This document shows, piece after piece, positions 23,560 through 34,710 of a stretch of 64,000 bases of DNA. Position numbers and translations under genes: made by a program. This DNA is from Blasia pusilla (taxonomy: Eukaryota > Marchantiophyta > Marchantiopsida > Blasiales). The first letter of the stretch is position 1; each line of letters starts with the position of its first letter. Location: assembly GCA_050084515.1 (NCBI GenBank), contig CM114275.1, forward strand, positions 28,024,001 through 28,088,000, written 5' to 3'. Under the pieces are notes generated by a model that saw only the letters and a program-made list of their open reading frames with translations, was not told the origin of the DNA and did no database searches.

Positions 23560-26130
23560 CCAAAGGCAACATGAAATATATTCTTGGCATGGTAAAAATT
23601 TTAACTTATTGTTGTAAATATATAGCTCTTGTATATTGCATGATCCTTTTTGTTTGTAGATGAAATTTTATTTTATTTCAAAACTCTTGGTATAAATTTT
23701 AAAATTTTATTTCTTAAAGAAATCATATCATCATAGAAAAAATTGAGTTCATCATTTATACATTGTTTGAGTTAACCTCTTGTCCTATTGTTTTGTTTCT
23801 TTGCCAACATCATTTGAAACTCAGAATTTAAGCTAAAATTAATTAAATTTATTGTGTTGTATGATACAATCCAAAATAATTCAAAAATTTGGAATCATGA
23901 AAATCGATTCCTCAAAATCTAGGTTTCTTTCAAAAACTCAAATTATATCAAAATTTTACTCTTGATGCCTCTAAATCCCATACCAATTTTCTAAATTCAA
24001 ACAAATAGTCCAAATGGTCATGATGCATTTGTATCACTTTGATTCACAAAAGTGTCCAAACCATTGCCTAAACCAATGGCATGAGATTTCCATTGTAAAG
24101 TATCTAAATGTCCACAATACAAATTTCCCTTTCATTAAAAGTCCAAGAAAGTGAAGAGAAAATGTTTCATTTTATAAAATAATCTAATTTTCATTTTGGA
24201 AATCATAATATATTTCAGGAAAATTAATTGTTTTTTCAAATAAAAAATATTTTAAAAAATACACTTTTTTAATATTAAAATTATTTATTTAGTGGTAAAA
24301 TTTTCTATACTATCATTGTGGTTATTTAAATGTTAAACTTTTCTCTGATACCACGTTTTTTGTGCTTCACAAAAAATTAACTTAGTAATTTTGTTCTTCT
24401 CAAAGCAAGCTTGGGAAAAGAGAAAAAGAGGGAGAAAGTATAAAATAATTTTTTTAGCAACGATGACCTCACAAAAAAAAATTTCTTAGTAGTCTTATTT
24501 CTAAATCTACTCCAAAAAGAGAAAAAAAAAATCAACAAGGGACAACTTTCTAATCAAAAGTCAAAAACTGTTTTATTTTCAAAAGAAGAGAGAAGATAAA
24601 GTAGAATTTTGCATAAGGGAAGGAAAGTCCTAAATTTTCTAACCAAAGATTTTGGAGTGATTTATTTTCATTGTATGGGTGAATGAAAGATAATATTCAA
24701 TGTTCAATATGAGAAGGGAAAGAGAAAAATGATGGGCTTTACAAGCAGTATTTTAAAAAGAATTTAAATAGGAGGAGAGATAGTGAAAAAAATTTCAATA
24801 ATGGAAGGTGATAGGATATGACATGATGAATGGATCAAGGTTCCTCCAATGCTATTTTCTCCTTCAAAAAGGGAAGTGTAGGGTAGGGGAGAAGGATACA
24901 AACAAGTTAGGACTATCAGGACCCTCTCTCAAGGGCTAGAGAGCATCCCTTTAGTAAGATGCATCCCATGGGTGCAAAAGTACCACATCCCATTAATAAA
25001 ATAATTGGGACGACATATTACATCTTTATTGGAATGATCATGACCAATAAAAATGATTAAAGAAAATTAACCTAAAAAATTTCCCACATTTAATCGCATG
25101 CAACAAATGATTATGGTTTACAAAAAGTGCTAATACTAATGTGAATTACATTTTTGCTCTTTTTGTTTCAAATTCATATATGTAAACATATGCATTGGGA
25201 TTTAAGATGAATAGAGTTGCTTTATCTTTTACTCACAATATGAATAAATTCAATTGCTTTCTAGGTAAGTTGGTTGATACTTGTCTTTCTATGATGCTTT
25301 TTGACTGTAAAAGTTGGCACGTACATTTTGTGAGAAGAAAGAGACTTTTAAAAAGGTGTATTTATGATGTATATTTGTAAACAAAGTGTATCTATAATCT
25401 CTTTGGAAACACATTTATCCAAAGGAACTTGATGCATCCTTAGATACGGATCCAATGGAAGTTTTATAGATTTCCTATACATCGTTCTGTGCGATGTAAC
25501 ATCCAAAGTTCTACATCTCTCAAACCATTTGGGTTCATTGGTTTGGATATATGTATGCGCATACCTAGCCAAGTTTTATATTTATTTTATATATATATCC
25601 AAACCTTTGAAATCTGGCATGTTATATCCTATTCCTTGTCTTCAAAAACATATTCACTCACTAATCATCCAAAATTTTCCTATTTTTTTAAGCAAGGTCT
25701 ATTTTTCTAGCTTTTTTTCTGGGAGTAAGTCTCTCCTCTATCCCTATCTCCTCAAGACGTAAATGACAAATCATGTATGTGAACCAACTTAAGATCCTCT
25801 CAAAGAGATCACCGATTTAATTCCCACATTGGAAAGTCTTAATCCCATGATCGTGCCCTCCTTGACCTAGGGCATGTAAACTTACGATACTTGACTTTGC
25901 CTTAAATTCAAGAAATCTAACAAAAGCTTTCTTACATGCACAAAATATCATATTACATATACGTGATGCGCCTCTAATTATTAAGATATAGAAGTATAGG
26001 ATGGTTCTTGGTTTAACAAAAAATTTTGAAGTGTCAGTGATACCTACCTTTACAAGAATTTGAAAATTTTTAAAAATTTCATAATCAAAGTAGGACATTT
26101 CATAATCGGAATAGGAATTTTCAAAATTGG
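23560..26130. other. AT-rich DNA without genes
   Basis: Long A and T runs and no coding motif. The one useful landmark is a second tRNA-Met-type PBS at 24,343-24,353 (minus). The short open frames at 25,195-25,762 show no conserved pattern. Confidence 0.5.
24343..24353 (-). promoter_or_regulatory. Second PBS-like site (TGGTATCAGAG)
   Basis: The minus strand carries an exact TGGTATCAGAG, the 3'-end complement of initiator tRNA-Met used by many plant LTR elements. No gag follows on its downstream side (24,340 down to 23,560), so the element would have lost its body. With only 11 bases a chance match is possible. Confidence 0.4.
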
Positions 26131-26149
26131 AACAAGAATTTTGAAAATT

Positions 26150-27400
26150 TCATAATCAGAATAGGAATCAGATCTGGAAGAAGAAGAAGAATATTTATCG
26201 GGAATGGTTTTCCAAGGATACAATGAAGAGGTTGAAGAAGACAAGGACTCATCCTAGAGGAATAGTAAAAGGAATAAGAATGAAAGAAATCTAAGAGACA
26301 AGGAAAATGAAGACTTTAAATGTGAGTACTCTTCGAGAAGGAGATTACAATTTTGTGGACTTTATGCAACCTTGGTGAAGACAGTATCAAGTGCGCGGAA
26401 CGAAGAAGTTTAAGAAAGACTCAAGAAGACTACAGAGTATTCATGAAGAAAGAGATAAAATCATGAAGATCTTTTGAAGAAGACGAACTAGCAATGAAGA
26501 GACATTCTTCGCAAAGACTACAAACTTTGTAACTAAAACTAAAAAGACCTAGAGATTGTTCAGATAGGATAAAGTAGTTTAGATAGAAACGATATAAGAG
26601 TTAGTGAAAAGATTAAAAGGGGTACGACACTTCAACAAAAGAAGGTATAACACTTGAACTAACAGATTTAACAAGATTACTAGAAAGGCCAAGATAGAAC
26701 CTTGATCAGGTAGTTATTAAGATTTCAAGAAATATCTATGTAGAGAAGATCGTTTCCTATCTCCAATAAGGACCCTATAAAAATTACTAGTTAAGAAGAC
26801 TCAGAGAAGGCTGAAACATCATTCGAGTGAACAACTAGAGATGTTGGTGGAATGATTTGAGCTTAGGAGGAGTAGAGTCTTAAGATTGTACTTTCTGTGG
26901 AGGCCCCATATATGTTTGATGAACTAAAATATATCTTATTTTCTCATTCTGACGTGCGAAGGAGACACTCTTTATCCAATTGGGTCAACATATATGAGGA
27001 GTAAAAGATCTTGGATTCATGAGAGGGAGAGAATATACAATGACTTCGATATTTGTGAAATTTGTTATACAGAGAATAACTTGCCATAACTAATTGAATT
27101 CCGAAAGTAGGGAGAGTCATCTGAGCACTATGATCCTTGTGGGGTTCTTTCTTGATAATCAAGAGTCCAATTCAAAGGGATATGTTTCTTCTCTCACTAG
27201 AGAAAATATCAAATTCGGGGTATTGAATCTTCTACGACGTTTGAGAGAGTGTAGGGAACAGAGAATGGATTGGAAGTAATAAGAGAAATCATTGAATACA
27301 TATTTTTTTGATAAATCTCTCTTTCCAAGATAAAAAGTGATCCTCTTAGAGAATGAACTATGTGCTCCATATTCAAAACACTTAATTCGACAATTGTTAA
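26150..27400 (+). repeat. LTR-like dispersed repeat, copy 3
   Basis: Aligned with copies 1 and 2 by GGGGTACGACACTTCAACA (about 26,615), AAGAAGACTCAGAGAAGG (about 26,795), TTTATCCAATTGGGTCAACA (about 26,970) and ATTCCGAAAGTAGGGAGAG (about 27,100). It is the most diverged copy and has no PBS at its end. Confidence 0.5.
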
Positions 27401-28195
27401 GACATTACGGTATCAAATACATGGAAAACTTATACGATGGAAAAACAATACTAGCATGCATTTTCACAATAATTAAAAAAAACCGAAGTCTCTTATAAAT
27501 TTGAAACATATTGCTCTATGTGGTAAAATGTAGAATGTGATATTAAGTGGTTCTTCCTACTTTCTTTTTATTTCTTGTCAATTAGAGTAGGAAGATGTGG
27601 GTTTATTTCTTCGTGATAAAGCTCGTGCTTTTGGAAAAATTATAATACGACATAATTTGATTGAGAATGAGATAGGAGAGAATGTAACAGAAGCATTGAA
27701 GTGTTCAAGAAGATGCTATGAGCCATGGTATGGTGTTCTAGGAATAGCCTTGTCAAGTGGCAAACAAGAACAGTTTATTTATACTATCCTTAAATGAAGA
27801 GGTTACCTACCAAACTACACCATCAATCTTTACACTAGATTTCTAAATAAAATAATTTGGTAATGAGTACAAAGATTTATTTATTTTTCTTACCTATATG
27901 CATTTTTCTAACAATATTTTTTATTTTAGTAATTTCAACTTCATCACGATCTTCATACCCTCCTAAGTGGATGAAGCAACATTTGGACCATTAGGATCCA
28001 CTAACAATTGCTGAAGTACTAGACATCCAAGGAAGACATAGAGGAGTAAAACATAACTTCCATACATCTTGTTAATATGGCTTTAATGGCTAAGGTTTTG
28101 AAGAGGGAAGAATCATAATGCCCGGATGAAGGTCTTGCAAATTCTCAATGGAAAGATGTTGGAAATTCAACATTCACTTCTGATTATGCTGCTTT
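27400..28195. other. No recognisable gene
   Basis: An open frame at 27,597-27,797 plus (66 codons) has no motif I can name. The rest is AT-rich and broken. Confidence 0.4.
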
Positions 28196-28197
28196 CA

Positions 28198-28570
28198 TGC
28201 ACCATTAATGTGTATGGTGACCTTATATGAGGAGATTCAGGAGAAGCCTAAAGTAATGGTCTTGACTTGGATGTCAAAGAAGACATAAAGTCATTAGGAT
28301 GATCTAACCTTGTTTTGAAACAGGGTGTGGGGCATCCTAGCGCAATATTTTCTATTGATAGAATAGAAGAAAATAGATCAAAATCCCTCGTTTCTCAAGT
28401 AGTCAAATAGTTGGGAACTAAAACAATAGCATATTCTCTTATATCTATTTTTCTCCATATTCAAGTTCCACCAAAGCTCTATTTTGAGGGCATAGATATA
28501 CAAGGCCATTTTGTAGTTTCAAGATTTATTCAATGATTTTTTCACATTTTTTTTCTTACAAAAAGAGGCC
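28198..28570 (+). repeat. Copia-type LTR, copy 2
   Basis: Begins CACCATTAATGTGTATGGTG, contains CTTATATGAGGAGATTCAGG and TTCTCCATATTCAAGTTCCA, and ends with TTTCAAGATTTATTCAATGA. It aligns with the copy at 13,598 and lies directly upstream of a copia RT fragment in the same orientation. Confidence 0.6.
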
Positions 28571-28589
28571 ATACATTTGAAGATTAAAG

Positions 28590-28930
28590 TTATTTAAGGA
28601 AATCAAATTGGACTTTAATTGACAGCTAAAGGAAATGAAGATAATTCATACCAAGTGGGTGTATAAGATCAACAATAAGTCATATTGTTGGATAAACTGA
28701 AAGCAAGATTGGTTGTGTAAGGTTGCTTACACATCAAAGATTTGTTACTTTTGCCTCTATTGCAAGGATGAAGACTATTTGAATTTTTGGAGCTCTAGCG
28801 GGCACAAGGTGATGGCATCTATACTAGTATGATATGGAGTAAGCATTTCTAAAGACGAGTATGAAGGAGTCAAGGAGGAGGTGCATGCATGTCAATCCCC
28901 ATATCTTTAGATGACCGAATCATGGGAGAA
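28590..28930 (+). pseudogene. Copia RT fragment between LTR copies
   Basis: Readable blocks are 'IHTKWVYKI', then KLKARLVV, then 'VTFASIARMKTI-IFGALAG' (the ETFAPVARMETIR block), then 'AFLKDEYEGVKEEVHA' (the SAFLNGxLxEEVYM block). These span the start of copia reverse transcriptase with several frame changes. Integrase and the rest of RT are missing, so this is a deleted insert between two LTR copies in opposite orientation. Confidence 0.7.
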
Positions 28931-28974
28931 AAATATCGAGCATAAAATTTTTGGATATTCGACTTATACTTCTT

Positions 28975-29372
28975 GTTTAGCACCATTAATTTGAACCATG
29001 TGCTAGTATGTGAGAAAACAGAATGTGACGAAATCACTCAAAATATCATAAATCTTGAAGATACAAATTGGCCTAATCCGTCTTTGCGCTCACAAAAAGA
29101 TCTACGATAGAACCTAAATATGGAGATAACTCGACATTCGTGAATGGGCTATCGCTACGGATCCTGACTATTTGACTACATGGGAAACTAAGATTTTCTA
29201 TCTATTTTCTTTATTTCTATTAAGAGAAAAAAATTGCAATATAGGATTTGATAATCCTTGTAACGTGACTCCACAAACCACCTACATCATATTACTATGA
29301 CTCCTTCGACTTCTAAGTCGGAACCATCAATCTAGGCTTTTCCTCAGATAAGGGGACCGATCAGATTAATGG
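28975..29372 (-). repeat. Copia-type LTR, copy 3, inverted
   Basis: The reverse complement runs CCATTAATCTGATCGGTCCC, a TAGTTTCCCATGTAGTCAAA block, TATCTCCATATTTAGGTTC and TTGTATCTTCAAGATTTATG, the same order as copies 1 and 2. It is the best preserved copy. It faces copy 4, so the two cannot be the LTRs of one normal element. Confidence 0.6.
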
Positions 29373-29394
29373 TGCACAATGAGAAGTGGAGATT

Positions 29395-29970
29395 AAGAAT
29401 CCAACAAAGTATGAGGAGCAACTTAGAGCCATGGTCTTGGCTTTGAAGCTAAAGAAATTATAGTTATATAATATAGGTGGTCTATGCAGTAGAGTGTTAT
29501 TAGGATCATCTAACCCTTTCTCGCATCAAGATAGAAGGCATCTTGCTGCAAGATAGTATTAGATCATCCTAAACTTTTTTATTAATAGAATTTAAGAAAA
29601 TAGATCAAGTACCCCATTTTACTAGTAGTAAAATACTCGAGGAATTTTAGTGCCATCACGTTCTCATATATTGAGTTTTTCTCTCAATCTTTCATTGTGA
29701 GAGATTTTGAAATAATATTTTGAAAAATTGGATCAAAATGAGTGATTTCTTTTATTAATTGAGAGATGGGGGTTGGAAAATAATGTTCACGTTTTGACTT
29801 TCATTGAAGGTGTACTATGAGTCCATCGACGAATACATTCTCCTATATTGAGTTTTTCTCTACGTTTAGGTTGTGATTTCCATTGAAGCTCTACTATGAG
29901 TGCACCAACGGACAAGGCACTTTGTACCTTGAGGATTTCGTACAAATCCATTGATGTATTCACTTTTTGT
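29395..29970 (+). repeat. Copia-type LTR, copy 4, with internal duplication
   Basis: A diverged copy with the same block order. The TATTGAGTTTTTCTC block occurs twice (about 29,670 and 29,850), as does the CTATGAGT block (29,815 and 29,898), so part of the LTR was duplicated. A copia gag remnant follows directly. Confidence 0.5.
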
Positions 29971-30059
29971 TTACATAGTCTCAAATCAATAGATTTTCCA
30001 ATATTTTTTGTTTGGTGATCTATTGTGTATCAATAAATTCTTGGGAGATGGCTACTTCT

Positions 30060-30270
30060 TGTCAATTCTTATCTATCCTTCTCCGTTGGATGGAGGGAAC
30101 TTAAATGGGTATAACTATACACTTTGGAATTTCAAGATAAGAATCTTCTTGAAATTATTTGAGATGGAGGAGATGGCCATACGGGTTAATTTGAATCAAA
30201 AAGCTATTCTAAGTTTTGCATATATGTTGTCATCTAGTGATATTGATTCCATTTAATTACTAGTATGGAA
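30060..30270 (+). pseudogene. Copia gag N-terminal remnant
   Basis: Within 30,008-30,256 the reading 'LDGGNLNGYNYTLWNFKIRI' matches the start of copia gag (L-x-G-x-N-Y-x-x-W-x-x-x-M/I). It lies just after copia LTR copy 4, as expected. A stop follows and the zinc knuckle is missing. Confidence 0.5.
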
Positions 30271-30705
30271 ACATTTAAATAGACATATCATTTATACTAT
30301 CGTCACTTATGTTATTAATTTTGGCATGACTCTCATTAGATGATTGGACTTTGGTAGTAAATGTTTTGTACATATTCTTGATGCATATTTTTGGTGTAGC
30401 CTTATGGTTGCACCAAAAAGGGTAAGTTTGTCCCTAAGGCGAACAAGTCTGGATATGTCCACACACATGGATTGCAATGAGTGGGACCCACACTTATAGT
30501 TCATGATGGAAGGTAGGGCAAGGGCAAGTGGGGAAATATGGGGGAAGGGAATGGAGGTGGAGATGGAGGGAGGAAGAAACATGAGAGTATGGAACATGAA
30601 AGCAAGTGCGAGGAATGAGAAACAAAGGGAAGTTTGGGCCTACATAGACATATCTGCAGACACACATTACACATAAAAATGTTACATGTTCGGCTTGATC
30701 CGTGT
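30270..30705. other. Spacer before the gypsy element; nothing coding
   Basis: Includes a small hairpin (TTTTTGGTG ... CACCAAAAA near 30,389-30,417) and 'GACATATC...CAGACA' words like those of the GC-rich repeats. No gene is seen. Confidence 0.4.
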
Positions 30706-31336
30706 CACATCTTATTTTGACGTAGGCAGAGTTCTATCGCGTTGACAAGATAGAGAGTCAACGGGTTGTTTGGATGTAACTTCGTCCCGAGATGTCGGAT
30801 GAAGTTGGCGACAGGTCTGTTGTGTCAGGAACGTCGTTTTTCGCGATTTTCCTCTTTTGGTTTTAATCCGGCATGTGACCTGTTGACCGAGTCAAGGATC
30901 ACCCGGTAACCCTTGCACGCAGGTTACCGTTGGTAGGGCTAGTTTTGGGGGAAGAGCCTTTTGGCTCTTCCCAAGGGTATAAGAGTGAGGAAGATGGCTT
31001 TCCCAAGCCATCGTTCTCATGTTGAGCCTTAGGAGCGCCTCTCTTGCATAGACGTGTGTGGGTGTGTAGGAGTTACTAGTTAGGGTGCTAGCGTGCAGAT
31101 TCCCTCATAGTGGAGGGTGGATGTGGTTCGATATGCCGATGCAGATTTATGAGTGGAGTTTTAGGCCGGGTGAGCCATTTTTACTACTCTGATTTTGTTG
31201 TGGGATCCCTTTGTACATGCGTGAGTATATTTTGTTTATGAGTGGATCTACCCGTATGTTGGGGAAGATCGATGTTGTGTGGTGTGTAGATATGACCAGA
31301 AATATGGGTTGTGTAGCGATGTGTATGCGCACGACA
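30705..31336 (+). repeat. 5' LTR (subfamily A) of the methyltransferase-bearing gypsy element
   Basis: This aligns with the minus-strand LTR at 62,118-62,864 through GTAACTTCGTCCCGAGATGT, TCAGGAACGTCGTTTTT, GGGGAAGAGCC-TTTT-GGCTCTTCCC, AAGATGGCTTTCCCAAGCCAT and the terminal GCGATGTGTATGCGCACGACA. A TATA-like GTATAAGA lies at 30,979. Its first about 125 bp are missing compared with intact copies. It differs strongly from the LTR at the other end of the element (36,187-36,962), so the two are not a matched pair. Confidence 0.7.
30951..31013 (+). promoter_or_regulatory. TATA-like box flanked by two conserved LTR hairpins
   Basis: Hairpin 1 is GGGAAGAGCC-TTTT-GGCTCTTCCC and hairpin 2 is GATGGCTT-TCCC-AAGCCATC; GTATAAGA lies between them. 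Both hairpins also occur in the minus-strand LTR near 62.4-62.5 kb. By position this should be the promoter and the start of the transcript; the hairpins may act in RNA packaging or in termination. That role is inference. Confidence 0.5.
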
Positions 31337-31361
31337 TACGTTATGTTCGAGTGATAACTTG

Positions 31362-31605
31362 AACTTAGGAGCAAATCCACTCTCAGTGTCTTAAATAGAC
31401 ACGTCCAAAACTTACAGACAAACTTGGTGTCCCAATTTGATATTTACTTTCTTAGTAAAGCCCAATTTCTGAAAGCATTGTCAAAGAAAATATGAGCTAC
31501 CTACAACGTCGTAGCTGTATTTCAAGTCAGAATGAAAAATCCTAGCTTTGAAAATTGATCTACAACGACCATAATCAAATTATAATATTTTGACTCAAGT
31601 AACGT
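31362..31605 (+). repeat. Repeat R, plus copy (inverted partner at 39,060-39,312)
   Basis: The blocks GTGTCTTAAATAGACACGTCC, CAAACTTG-GGT, a GAAAATATGAGCTAC-like stretch, and ATCAAATTATAATATTTTGACTCAAG all recur on the minus strand at 39,060-39,312. Here it lies between the LTR and gag. It is non-coding. Confidence 0.6.
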
Positions 31606-31619
31606 CACTCAGGGGGTCA

Positions 31620-32340
31620 TAGAGTCCCGTGCTATTCACTTATGGTAGGCGATGTTGGACCGAACCCTGCGGACCTAGGTGTGGGAAGGGGTGCTTCTTA
31701 TGAACATCTCATCTACATTGAGAGATGTTCTTAGGACCGCCGAGAAAATTGAGCGCAACATGGCATAGAAGGATAGCCACCATGGATTCTAGGCGAGAGC
31801 AGTCCCGATTGCCTACACCACTAGTGCAGCAACGTGGATTCCAAGATAGGTTTATGGCACCACGAGCTCAGGAAGGATATCGAGAGGCCCTACCATAGAG
31901 ACATGCGCCTTCATATGTGGCTCAGCAGCAACCGCCTACGATTATTTGTTGGGCATGTGGTGGAGCCCATCACCAAGGCGATTGCACCAGTTAGGGTCAT
32001 GGACGCGTGCCTCAACATGGAGGAGGAGATAGTGCTGCACCAAGGGGTTATCAATGTGACTATTGTCAGAGGTATGGTCAGACACGCGCCAGGTGTTTCA
32101 GCCTACACCCTGAGTTACGTCTGGATCGAGGGCTAGAGAGAGCACCAGAGCAAGTTGTTGGTCGGGGTGGGCCTATAGATCGTGCACTATGTGGTCTCGT
32201 TGGGGGACGAGGAGCTGGATTTTCCCAAGGGGGTGGTGGAGTTGCCCATGGAGGAGGTAGAGTCCCACCATCTAGATGCGTCAAGGGAGACGTTGGGCGT
32301 GAGGCTGGGATGGCTGCTCAAATACAACTGCTACAATAGC
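31620..32340 (+). pseudogene. Gag of the methyltransferase-bearing gypsy element
   Basis: After 'REQSRLPTPLVQQRGFQDRF' (about 31,797-31,850) come two zinc knuckles: CWACGGAHHQGDC (about 31,950-31,990, spacing slightly off the classic form) and CDYCQRYGQTRARC (about 32,055-32,095, with the histidine changed to glutamine). A glycine-rich, basic tail follows (to 32,339), typical for nucleocapsid. The capsid part contains stops. It would package the element RNA. The frame changes between knuckle 1 and knuckle 2. Confidence 0.65.
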
Positions 32341-33420
32341 AGATTTCCGCTATGGCATTGAGCTTACCCAATGCCGGAGTCGTGGCATCGACGTCTTATA
32401 GGGTATCTCGAGATATGGAGGATCCTGGCTGGATGTGCGCAACTGTCCAGTTGGAGGCAACCGTTGTTTTTACACGTGGAGCCGCCGTGGACTTGGATCC
32501 ATAGACAAGCGAAGCCAGGAAACAGACCAGGCTTCCTCAATCTTTCACGTTGTCCAACGTGATGAGGACCGCATCGATCCGTCCTGATCAGAGTTCCCGA
32601 AGAGTTTATGCTTTTGGTGTGCAGGCACAGAGGGCGATGGGAGAATCGAGTGCGACGACTCCTAATGCTCGTGCTCGAGAGGAGCTTGTGTCGAGAACGA
32701 TGTTGGGGGTGGCCACGATGGTATACCGTGCTCCGGTGTTTTCTGCTTCCGATGTTATGACATTGGGAGGTACGCGTGCCGAGGTTTTTCGGCTGACCGC
32801 TACGTTATGTGAGCGTGGAGATGGTGTTCCTACATCACGTTTAGATGTGATTGCAGAGGAGGTGATGGACCTGCCCTTGGAGCCGATGCTCGAGCCGTCC
32901 ACCTCAGATTCATGGCAGGTTGCGGCTACTAGGATGGCAGAGATGCCCACTGGACCCGCAATAGAGCGAGCCATGGTTGATCCAAGTGTTGTGCTGTTGG
33001 ATAACCAGGGAGAGATCTTCCACTTGGTAAGTCCAGTAGGTAGATTGTTTTGTCCGAAGCGTGTCTTGTCATGAGCACAACCCTTGATGTTGGGGAAAGC
33101 AGAATTTATAGGGTTGGGTCTGACGAGGGCCGATGTGGAGCGTTGTCCATTCCGGATACAGACATCCTTGGGTGCAGCGAGTACCACAAAGTTTATCACC
33201 CGACATGAGGTTGTGGTGAGGATTCGCCCAAGACATCCTACAAATGAGTCCGTGGTGCAAGCCAAGGCGATCGTGACTAATGTAGAGTCCTACGACGTCT
33301 TGGTTGGTGGATCGGTGTGGTACCTGATGGGGGTTTCCCTAGATTATTGGGAGGAGTCAGCGTCCTACAGACTAGGACGGTAGTCCGGTGATGGAAGACT
33401 TTATTCATTACCAGTTTGAT
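32340..33420 (+). pseudogene. Pol N-terminus and aspartic protease remnant
   Basis: An open frame of 174 codons (32,550-33,074) runs into the protease, separated only by a TGA that replaces part of the active-site triad. AQPLMLGKAEFIGLGLTR follows, matching the D-S/T-G-A-Q-P-L-M-L-G active-site region, with the D-x-G part damaged. The downstream 'SYDVLVGGSVWYLMGVSLDY' (about 33,285-33,345) corresponds to the protease flap and C-terminal strand (family: ILG-x-x-W). The enzyme would cleave Gag-Pol. A further open stretch (33,456-33,650) links it to the methyltransferase in the same frame; a frameshift then precedes 33,740. Confidence 0.65.
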
Positions 33421-33739
33421 TCACGGGTGGAGTGATCAAGCGACGGCCATGAGAGATGGCAACTTTAGCAGCATTTAGCAACGCCATCACGTGGCTTTTT
33501 GATTTGATTGAGGGGCATGTCCATACAGAGGATACTCCCGCGCCTGACACTTCTAGGGAGAGGAGTGTTATGGTAGCTGCATCATTCCATGGAGGAGAGG
33601 TGCGGCTGTGGGGCTCAAGTGAGAAGCTTCGACGCTTGGCCGATGAATAAATGAAAACAGCGTGGAGTGAGGCATTTGCACCAGAGCGTGACATGTCAGA
33701 GGAACCCGAGGTAGCCAAGAGTGCACTATGACCCCTTTG

Positions 33740-34710
33740 TACACCACCCCGATTTTGTGGTGCATCCTAGAGGAGGGTATTCGCATGTTGGATCTCTTTG
33801 GAGGGATCAACACTGGCTTAGCAGTTGTTTTGCTGGCAAGAGTGCGCGTATAGCAGTATCTGTATGTTGAGATTGATGATGTTGCGAGGTGCGGTTCACT
33901 TCACCAATTGGCACACTTACGCCTCCAATTTCTCGAGGCCATCTAGGTTTACCAAAGTTTCCTATGGAGGGACATTTCATTGTTGGGGGCGCTGGACTTG
34001 GAGCGCGTAGGGACCATAGATTTGGTCATTCCACGTTGGCCATGTCAAGGCCAACCGAGTGTTGGACGAGGTAGCGGGTTAGGTGACTCTTTGTCCAGGT
34101 TTTTTTGGGAGATGATGTGGATCTTGCAACACCTGAAGGAGCATCAGTCTCGTGCTCCAGCATACATTCTGGAGAATGTGCCGATTTTGGGCGATTCGAG
34201 GTCCCGAGTGTTGATGAGTGCACATCATGTGCACGCATGGATTGGACCGACATTGTTGTTGGATGCGGCGAGTGTAGGTTCACGAGCACATTGCCCCCAT
34301 CTTTGGTGGACCAACTTGGTGCCACATGAGGTTTTACGGGGGGCGTAAGCGAGAGTGGAGCGTCCCTCTCATTTTTTGGTGGATTCTATTTTGGATCCCG
34401 GTCGTTCATCACAGGAAGTGAGGCATGATGATCATCCATCGTTGACTGTGGTCAACAAGATTGGCATGCTACGAGAAGCCTTTCCCACGTTTGTGAGTTT
34501 TCCTGCTTCATATACCTTCAAGGAGGCCGGGCTTGGCTTGGTTTGGGATGACTAGGTTCAACAATTGGTGGAGCCCAACGCTGATGAGCGAGATCAAGCG
34601 ATGGGATTCCCCACAAGAGTGACGGCAGTACCGTCACTATCAGAGGCATCATGACGTCAGGTCTTGGGTCACGCGATGGACCTGAACTACTTGACATGGA
34701 TTTTCATCTT
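33740..34710 (+). pseudogene. DNMT3-like cytosine-5 DNA methyltransferase domain inside Ty3/gypsy pol
   Basis: One frame of about 320 codons carries the C5-methyltransferase motifs in canonical order. Motif I (AdoMet loop) is LDLFGGINTGL, 33,788-33,820. Motif II is YVEIDD, 33,863-33,880. Motif IV is WPCQGQPSVGRGSGLGD, with the catalytic cysteine codon at 34,043-34,045. Motif VI is YILENVPILGD, with ENV at 34,172-34,180. Motif VIII-like is GSRAHCPHLWWTN, 34,277-34,315, with the second arginine of the usual AHRxR changed to H. Motif IX/X is RDQAMGFPTRVT (about 34,590-34,625) and RQVLGHAMDLNYLTWIF (to about 34,706). The GFP box and the RQxLG end are typical of DNMT3/DRM rather than DNMT1. Five in-frame stops (33,851; 33,944; 34,346; 34,553; 34,652) and no frameshift are seen. 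It lies between protease and integrase of the same element. An intact protein would methylate cytosine in DNA; this copy cannot be active. Confidence 0.85.
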
